Assembly (NCBI GenBank): GCA_947627935.1
Contig: CANQXY010000013.1
Coordinates: 1-37,776, forward strand
DNA length: 37,776 nucleotides
From: an uncultured Clostridia bacterium
GTDB lineage: Bacteria > Bacillota > Clostridia > TANB77 > CAG-508
Reading direction: 5' to 3'
A program made the translations under genes and the position numbers. The number at the start of each line of letters is the position of its first letter. Positions within the stretch are counted from its first letter, which is position 1. The notes under the pieces were generated by a model. That model had not been told where the DNA came from and did not search any database. It was given only the letters and a program-made list of their open reading frames with translations. Positions 33,174-37,776 of this stretch are shown piece after piece.

Positions 33174-33980
33174 CTATATATTAAAATGTTCATCTTCAAA
33201 ATTATTTAAATCCTCAATTCCTCCCTCATGTTCTAATTGTACTCTTTTTTGATAATTTGAACTTGAGACTATTTTCATTTTTCCTTCATCTCGTTTTGTA
33301 AAAACTAAATTGACCCCTTCCCATTCATCCTTGTATTTTTCTTCTTTATCTTTTAAGTCTGATCCTAAAAATACTGCAATTTCACTTTTATCTACTCCAT
33401 AAAAATCTAATACCTCTTGTATAATATCTTTTCTTGTTGTTTCTAAATTCATAAAAAACACATGGTCAATTGATTTTAATTCACGCACATTGTTTGCTCT
33501 TTCTTGAGTTGTCTGAAGTGGGATTTTGTTTTTATTAACCTTTATTCTTTCATCTGATTTAACAACAGCAACTAATTTTTCGCATTGCTTCTTTGCCAGT
33601 TTTATATTTTCTATATGTCCACTATGCAACATATCATAACTACCTATTGCAATTCCAACTTTATATTTTTCTTGCTCATCTGATTTCTTTAGTTCTAAAT
33701 ATTCACTATATGCTTTTTCTATTTCTTTTTTTACTATAGTAGCATCTCTAGTATCTACCGGAAATACGAAATTAACATTATCAATTTGTTCAGCTATTTC
33801 AATTCTTTGTTCAGTAGTTTTCATACATGCAGTATTTAATTCATTTTGAACATACTCATCTGTATATACTCCTAAAGCATAAGTTTTATACTTAGCAGCT
33901 TGTTCTCTTATACCTTTTATTATTTTTGGAGTCAACACTTCAAATATTCCAAGTGAAAATCCAAATTCTTGTTTAGACAT
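33174..33980 (-). CDS. Tandem cytidylyltransferase-like protein
   Basis: 268 residues built from two nucleotidyltransferase-fold units. The first (about 7-95) has SLGIFEVLTPKIIKGIREQA where the family has HxGH, so it is catalytically degenerate, although the later EQRIEIAEQIDNVNFVFPVD looks typical. The second (about 107-240) is intact: AIGSYDMLHSGHIENIKLAK with HSGH at 119-122 and the later FTKRDEGKMKIVSSS that takes the place of the ISSS signature. Family members make CDP-glycerol, CDP-ethanolamine, or related activated alcohols. It is in a two-gene unit with the phospholipase C-like gene, with a consensus promoter. The substrate is not determinable. Confidence 0.8.
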   Translation of the reverse strand: MSKQEFGFSLGIFEVLTPKIIKGIREQAAKYKTYALGVYTDEYVQNELNTACMKTTEQRIEIAEQIDNVNFVFPVDTRDATIVKKEIEKAYSEYLELKKSDEQEKYKVGIAIGSYDMLHSGHIENIKLAKKQCEKLVAVVKSDERIKVNKNKIPLQTTQERANNVRELKSIDHVFFMNLETTRKDIIQEVLDFYGVDKSEIAVFLGSDLKDKEEKYKDEWEGVNLVFTKRDEGKMKIVSSSNYQKRVQLEHEGGIEDLNNFEDEHFNI

Positions 33981-34025
33981 GATTTATCTCCTTTATTATT
34001 TTATTTTAATTATGTATACAATTAT

Positions 34026-34054
34026 ATTATATCATGTTTAAACTAATAATTCAA
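34026..34054 (-). promoter_or_regulatory. Sigma-A promoter of the nucleotidyltransferase unit
   Basis: TTGAAT (34049-34054), a 17-bp spacer and TATAAT (34026-34031) on the minus strand. The stop codon of the cwlD-like gene at 34057 lies just upstream. Confidence 0.75.
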
Positions 34055-34056
34055 AT

Positions 34057-34769
34057 TTACTCATAAAAATAATCTATTATTCCATTATATATTCCCCATG
34101 CTAATCTATTTTGATATTTATCTTCTAGTAAATTTTTTTCTTCTTCAGGATTAGATAAAAATCCACATTCTACTATTGTTGTAGGTATTTCTACATGTTT
34201 TATTATATAAATATTATCTATTGTTTTAGCTAACCTGTTATTTTCCTTTTGAATAGCTTCATTTAAATTGTTTTGTATAGATACAGCCAATTTTTGTGAT
34301 TGACTACTTCCTTCTTTATAAAAAGTCTGCCAACCATCATACTGTTGCTGTGGTATCTTATTTAGATGAATAGATACAAATATATCTGCTTGACTTTCAT
34401 TTCCAATTTTTACTCTATTTCTTATATCTGATATCTTCTTTTGTCTTAAAGTTTTACTATCAATATCATATATTGCATTTTCATCAGAACGCGTTAATAT
34501 TACTGTGCATCCACTTTGTTCTAATAAACTTTGTAATTTTAATGCAATTTTTAAATTAGTCTCCGCTTCAGTAGTACCATTACTACTTTGTGCACCTTCA
34601 TCTGGAACTCCGATGTCCGTGCGTCTATAACTATAGTTTTCCCTGAAACAGGTAAATTAACTGTTTGTATAATACTTTCCTCATTTTGATTTGAAAGCAT
34701 AAAAGTAAATACAGATACAAAAACACACATTATTATTAAAACTAATCTTTTTTTATTTAAAACAATCAT
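34057..34769 (-). pseudogene. cwlD: CwlD-like N-acetylmuramoyl-L-alanine amidase, frame broken in the catalytic motif
   Basis: Two reading frames together give an amidase of about 236 residues. The first frame (ATG at 34769, AGGAG plus seven T upstream) gives a signal-anchor helix then LPVSGKTIVIDA. At 34619 and 34612 there is one extra base each (C on the minus strand); without them the frame would read DAGHGVPDEGAQ, the zinc-binding start of an Amidase_3 domain. The rest is intact in the second frame: TTEAETNLKIALKLQ, FVSIHLNKIP, TTIVECGFLSNPEEE, ending IIDYFYE. In spore formers CwlD makes muramic-delta-lactam in the cortex. The two insertions both turn GG into CGG. They may be sequencing errors or a true recent inactivation; the sequence cannot tell. 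Confidence 0.75.
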
Positions 34770-34827
34770 AAAAAAACTCCTATATAAATATTTTCTTTAT
34801 ATTTATATGAGAAGTTTTTTCTTTTAT
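34770..34827 (-). promoter_or_regulatory. Hairpin with buried ribosome site, seven T, and sporulation-type promoter before cwlD
   Basis: On the minus strand ATATAAATAT (34808-34799) pairs perfectly with ATATTTATAT (34791-34782) round a 7-nt loop; the stem continues, with two mismatches, into CTTCT/AGGAG and A-run/T-run. The ATG at 34769 follows the seven T. A sigma-E-like ATA (34827-34825), 15 bp, CATATAAA (34809-34802) overlaps the 5' arm, so its transcript would start near the loop. Also a likely terminator for the upstream cyclase gene. Confidence 0.55.
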
Positions 34828-34854
34828 TCTTTATATATTTTATTAAATTTAATA

Positions 34855-35787
34855 TTACCTATTTTGTTGTCTTCTATCAATAGCGTAACTACTTCCTTGT
34901 ATTGATTTAGCAACATGTTTTACTTGAGCTCCTACTTCACCAATTTCTAATATATTACCGAACCTATTTTTATCTGCAACAACAACTCCTATTGATACAG
35001 ATGTAAGTGGAAATTGTTCTATTATTCCTCTTCTATTTTCTACCTCTATATAGCCTTTTTCTACATCTTCTTCTGTAAAAAATTCTTTTACTTTATTATC
35101 AAATGTAATTATTATATCCTGACATAATTTTTCACAATCTATGTCTGGTACTATTGCAACAAAGTCATCTCCACCAATATGTCCTATAAAAAATCTATCT
35201 TTTACATTATTATGCACACAATCTGTAATAGTTCTTGCTGTAAATTTAATTATTTCATCACCTTTTAAAAATCCATAAACATCATTATATGCTTTGAAAT
35301 TATCTAAATCTACATATAGTACTGAAAAATTTTCTTTATTTAATAACCTTTTCTTTAATTCTGCATGTATTTGTACATTACCAGGAAGACCTGTTAGAGG
35401 ACTAATTCTTCTGTTTATTGAAAGTAATCTGTTTATATTTTTTACAGTATAATACAAGTATTGTTCATCTACAGGTTTTTTTATAAAGTATTCTATAGAT
35501 TCACTTAATATTTTTATTCTGTGGTCTTTATCTGAATTAGATGAAACAACTATAACTGGTGTTATTGTATTATCATCATCACTTCTAATTTGTTTACACA
35601 ATTCTACAACATCTCTATCAATTGCATCTTCATTAATTATAATTAATGATGGAATATTTTTTAAAGCTACATCTATTTGTTCTGTTTTTACACTTATAAA
35701 TTTATAGTCTTCATCATTTTTAAATAACTCTCTAAATACAACTATAGAAGAATCATCATCATCAATAATATATATCTCTTGTACCAT
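34855..35787 (-). CDS. Diguanylate cyclase with a degenerate receiver domain
   Basis: 310 residues from the ATG at 35787 (GGAGG upstream; an in-frame TTG 15 bases earlier is unlikely). Residues about 1-120 form a receiver-like fold with the acidic cluster IIDDDDSS, VIVVSS and FIKKPVD, but the phospho-acceptor position in SLIIINEDAID is Asn, so it probably cannot be phosphorylated. The GGDEF domain follows (SPLTGLPGN, VLYVDLDNFKAYND, GHIGGDDF at about 203-209, SIGVV). The GGDDF active site is acceptable for activity. There is no RxxD inhibitory site before it. It makes c-di-GMP. The promoter carries an 18-bp perfect palindrome. Confidence 0.88.
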   Translation of the reverse strand: MVQEIYIIDDDDSSIVVFRELFKNDEDYKFISVKTEQIDVALKNIPSLIIINEDAIDRDVVELCKQIRSDDDNTITPVIVVSSNSDKDHRIKILSESIEYFIKKPVDEQYLYYTVKNINRLLSINRRISPLTGLPGNVQIHAELKKRLLNKENFSVLYVDLDNFKAYNDVYGFLKGDEIIKFTARTITDCVHNNVKDRFFIGHIGGDDFVAIVPDIDCEKLCQDIIITFDNKVKEFFTEEDVEKGYIEVENRRGIIEQFPLTSVSIGVVVADKNRFGNILEIGEVGAQVKHVAKSIQGSSYAIDRRQQNR

Positions 35788-35813
35788 TTTTTCCTCCAAC
35801 AATAATTTTTTTT

Positions 35814-35843
35814 ATTATATATAAACTATATAGTTTATTTCAA
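35814..35843 (-). promoter_or_regulatory. Cyclase promoter with an operator palindrome as its spacer
   Basis: TTGAAA (35838-35843), an 18-bp spacer and TATAAT (35814-35819) on the minus strand. ATAAACTATATAGTTTAT (35821-35838) is a perfect 18-bp palindrome that covers essentially the whole spacer. Confidence 0.65.
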
Positions 35844-35852
35844 GTATTTTTT

Positions 35853-36641
35853 TTAGTTTTTTTCATTTTTTTTATTTTTAATGAATATTTCTAATTTTTG
35901 ATTTAGAATTTCTGTAATCTTTTCAGACTTCATTGTAGGGAATGCTCTTTTTAATCTATATATTCTTTTATATAATTTTTTCACAAACTTTTCTCTTTTT
36001 TTATTTAATTCATCAATTATTGCTTGTACACTTTCTTTTGATTTATCTATTGTTTTAGTTATGATCTTTATTTCTTCTAATTTAGCTTTTATATCAACAT
36101 TTAACTCTTCAATATACTTAAGTGCACTATCAATTTCTATTATACTCATTACACTTAATATACAATCAATTATTAGTCCTGTAGATAATATTATATCTAT
36201 ATATAATATTATTTTACTATCTACTGTACTTAAAATTTGTGCAAAAAAAGGATTTATATAATTTATAAATAATACTCCAAGTATTCCCCAAAATATTGAA
36301 TTAACTAGGCAAACTCTTCCATGTATATTCAATTTGTAATTTGAGTAATCCCAGTACTTAGTTTTAAATAATTTTTCTAATAAAAATCCAACAATATATT
36401 CCCATATAGATAAAATAAAAAATGCTATAAAAAATAAAATAATGTTATTTCCTTTAAATTCTTGTAGAAATACAAACATTATTATTGCTCCTACACCATA
36501 TATAGGGCAAAAAGGTCCATTTAAAAAGCCACTATTTACTAGCTTTTTTTGTAATATTGTTTTTAATACTGATTCTAATACCCATCCTAGAAATGAATAT
36601 AATATAAAATATGTTAATATGTTTAAAAAATTAATTTCCAT
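35853..36641 (-). CDS. Polytopic membrane protein, 'putative ABC transporter permease' family (PF06541)
   Basis: 262 residues. About five membrane helices in residues 1-165 carry the family patterns YSFLGWVLES, NSGFLNGPFCPIYGVG, KTKYWDYSNYKLNIHGRVCL and NSIFWGILGVLF. The last 100 residues are cytoplasmic, charged and probably coiled-coil (ELNKKREKFVKKLYKRIYRL). The name is historical; no ATPase partner is present in the window and no transport function is established. The ATG at 36641 has GAGG upstream. It follows the terminator of the Ig-repeat gene by only about 20 bp, so it may need its own hidden promoter. Confidence 0.85.
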   Translation of the reverse strand: MEINFLNILTYFILYSFLGWVLESVLKTILQKKLVNSGFLNGPFCPIYGVGAIIMFVFLQEFKGNNIILFFIAFFILSIWEYIVGFLLEKLFKTKYWDYSNYKLNIHGRVCLVNSIFWGILGVLFINYINPFFAQILSTVDSKIILYIDIILSTGLIIDCILSVMSIIEIDSALKYIEELNVDIKAKLEEIKIITKTIDKSKESVQAIIDELNKKREKFVKKLYKRIYRLKRAFPTMKSEKITEILNQKLEIFIKNKKNEKN

Positions 36642-36663
36642 TTTATACCTCTATTTAATATAA

Positions 36664-36695
36664 AAGGTTGAAAGAACTATTAAACTTTCAACCTT
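36664..36695 (-). terminator. Terminator after the Ig-repeat gene
   Basis: On the minus strand AAGGTTGAAAG (36695-36685) pairs with CTTTCAACCTT (36674-36664), then TTATATT. Confidence 0.8.
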
Positions 36696-36700
36696 GTTAT

Positions 36701-37597
36701 TTACTGCTTTGTGCATTTTGCTTTAAATGTCTCAGTTAATCCGTTTGAATTATATACTGTTACTTCTAGTTTATTTTCCCCATCTTCTAGTGGATATGAA
36801 TAATTAAATTTTTTATCATTTATATTTAATCTATATCCTTGTCCATTAAGAATAAATTCAACTTTTTCTAACTTTTCATCATCTGAAGCTTCAATTATAA
36901 AGTTTTGTCCATCAGTCTTTACAGAAAGTTTTGGTTTTGTTACTCCATTAACATCTTGTTGTTTTGTAGTTGTTTTATTGTTTATATCAACTGCAATTAT
37001 AGTAAGAGTATGTAAACCTTGTGGTATTTCAATTAATTGTTCAAATGATGTATCTCCTACATCTATTTTTTGTTCCTCTTCTTCATCCCATCTATATGTT
37101 ATATATGAAATTTTGTTAGTAGCAGTAAAAACAGCTTTGATATTTGTACCTTCTGCAGATATATTTATTTTAGGATCTTCTTCTGCAACAAATTTTCCTT
37201 CATATTGATCTGAAATTTGTCCATCTACATCTGTAGCTGTAATATTCAAAATATTTGTTCCTATTGGTATATCAATTACTTTTTGAATATTAGTTTTTCC
37301 TTCTCCTTCTATTGTTTGTTCGTTTTCTTGATTCCAACTATATTTAATATTACTTATTTGCTTTTGATGTTTTACGCTTATAGTTATTGTATCATCACCA
37401 TTATTTTCAACTGAAATTTTTGGTTTTATTACTTCTTCTACTTGTGATTCTGTAAAATTCTTATATAAGACATATGCACCTATACCTACTAAAATTATTC
37501 CGAAAATTAACATACAGATTGCAAATATTTTTAATATCGTTTTTATATTAACAGGACCACTGCTCTTTTTATTTTCCGTATATAATATTTGATTCAT
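36701..37597 (-). CDS. Membrane-anchored protein with three Ig-like repeats
   Basis: 298 residues from the ATG at 37597 (AGAGGTG six bases upstream; an in-frame GTG at 37606 overlaps that ribosome site). One membrane helix at about 22-46 after a basic start; the rest should be outside. Three beta-sandwich-like repeats begin PKISVENNGDDTITI, PKINISAEGTNIKAV and PKLSVKTDGQNFIIE; the first two share the I-x-x-I-x-Y-x-W core (ISNIKYSWNQ, ISYITYRWDE) and end in NILNITATDVDG / HTLTIIAVDINN / NKLEVTVYNSNG. No catalytic motifs. It may be a surface or adhesion protein. It has its own promoter and terminator. No specific family is recognised. Confidence 0.8.
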   Translation of the reverse strand: MNQILYTENKKSSGPVNIKTILKIFAICMLIFGIILVGIGAYVLYKNFTESQVEEVIKPKISVENNGDDTITISVKHQKQISNIKYSWNQENEQTIEGEGKTNIQKVIDIPIGTNILNITATDVDGQISDQYEGKFVAEEDPKINISAEGTNIKAVFTATNKISYITYRWDEEEEQKIDVGDTSFEQLIEIPQGLHTLTIIAVDINNKTTTKQQDVNGVTKPKLSVKTDGQNFIIEASDDEKLEKVEFILNGQGYRLNINDKKFNYSYPLEDGENKLEVTVYNSNGLTETFKAKCTKQ

Positions 37598-37628
37598 TAA
37601 TTTCACCTCTTTTGTTTTACTACGGAAA

Positions 37629-37657
37629 ATTATATCATAAGGTTTTTTTCTTGTAAA
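37629..37657 (-). promoter_or_regulatory. Sigma-A promoter of the Ig-repeat gene
   Basis: TTTACA (37652-37657), a 17-bp spacer and TATAAT (37629-37634) on the minus strand. Confidence 0.75.
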
Positions 37658-37700
37658 TATTTTTAAAAAATTTAATATTTATCCATATTATTTTACATAC

Positions 37701-37734
37701 AAAAAGAATAGAAGACTAATCTTCTATTCTTTTT
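37701..37734. terminator. Strong terminator of the gene beyond the right edge
   Basis: A perfect 15-bp stem, AAAAAGAATAGAAGA (37701-37715) with its complement (37720-37734), loop CTAA, with T-runs built into both arms. Confidence 0.85.
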
Positions 37735-37738
37735 TATT

Positions 37739-37776
37739 TTATAATACAAATTTCTTTATTAAGAATATTCCTCCTG
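37739..37776 (-). CDS. Last codons of a minus-strand gene cut by the window edge
   Basis: Just before the strong terminator, minus-strand frames are open to the window edge. One ends GGIFLIKKFVL with TAA at 37739-37741; another runs on to TAA at 37734-37736 (RRNILNKEICIIK). Terminator position says that a gene ends here, but the frame and product cannot be decided. Confidence 0.35.
   Translation of the reverse strand, partial: GGIFLIKKFVL

Noticed and set aside
1..37776. CRISPR arrays, tRNA/rRNA genes, insertion sequences or prophage
   Set aside because: I found no regularly spaced repeats, no cloverleaf-like tRNA, no rRNA segment, and no transposase, integrase or phage structural gene.

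Overview
The window is very AT-rich, low-GC Gram-positive DNA with the standard genetic code: TGG for Trp, TGA used as a stop by aspS, arginine almost always AGA, and frequent TTG/GTG starts. YyaC, a SpoIVFA/SpoIVFB-like pair, a CwlD-like amidase and a GerS/LolA-like protein point to a spore-forming member of the Clostridia. I cannot place it more precisely. About 85% of the genes lie on the minus strand, which suggests one replication arm.

Layout. 1-8568: the start of a secreted protein, then a giant cyclic beta-1,2-glucan synthase-type enzyme (GT84 + glycoamylase + GH94). 8666-12690: a plus-strand orphan membrane protein, an orphan minus-strand anchored protein, and a two-component system. 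12697-15664: the conserved dnaG-rpoD pair. 15780-17028: two GNAT acetyltransferases behind a promoter-structured RNA-terminator leader. 17032-19652: spoIVFB, an M23 (SpoIVFA/SpoIIQ-like) protein, a small tail-anchored protein and yyaC. 19696-21599: a subunit-F-like small protein and an ABC-F ATPase. 21662-25039: a 52-aa plus-strand orphan, DUF378, CapA, CorA and a 109-aa orphan behind a perfect consensus promoter. 25036-28956: aspS, an HD-GYP protein, NdoA/MazF and a LolA/GerS-like protein. 28970-32593: a minD-minE-rodA-dusB operon. 32612-37657: a phospholipase C-like protein, a tandem nucleotidyltransferase, a frame-disrupted cwlD, a diguanylate cyclase with a degenerate receiver, a permease-like membrane protein and an anchored triple Ig-like-repeat protein.

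How the parts connect. Three themes stand out: sporulation and germination (spoIVFA/B, yyaC, cwlD, GerS-like), cell shape and envelope (minDE-rodA, glucan synthase, CapA), and c-di-GMP signalling (a GGDDF cyclase and an HD-GYP phosphodiesterase).

The most unusual signal is regulatory. Three minus-strand genes (M23, the subunit-F-like gene and cwlD) start with the same arrangement: a hairpin whose 3' arm contains the Shine-Dalgarno sequence, then exactly seven T, then ATG. Two further genes (the glucan synthase and the 113-aa gene) have their Shine-Dalgarno buried in hairpins of other design. In at least two of the seven-T cases a sporulation-type promoter appears to overlap the 5' arm, so a locally initiated transcript would lose that arm and expose the ribosome site, while read-through transcripts would be terminated or silenced. 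Separately, the leader upstream of the 140-codon GNAT frame has a four-segment attenuator layout that I do not recognise as a known riboswitch.
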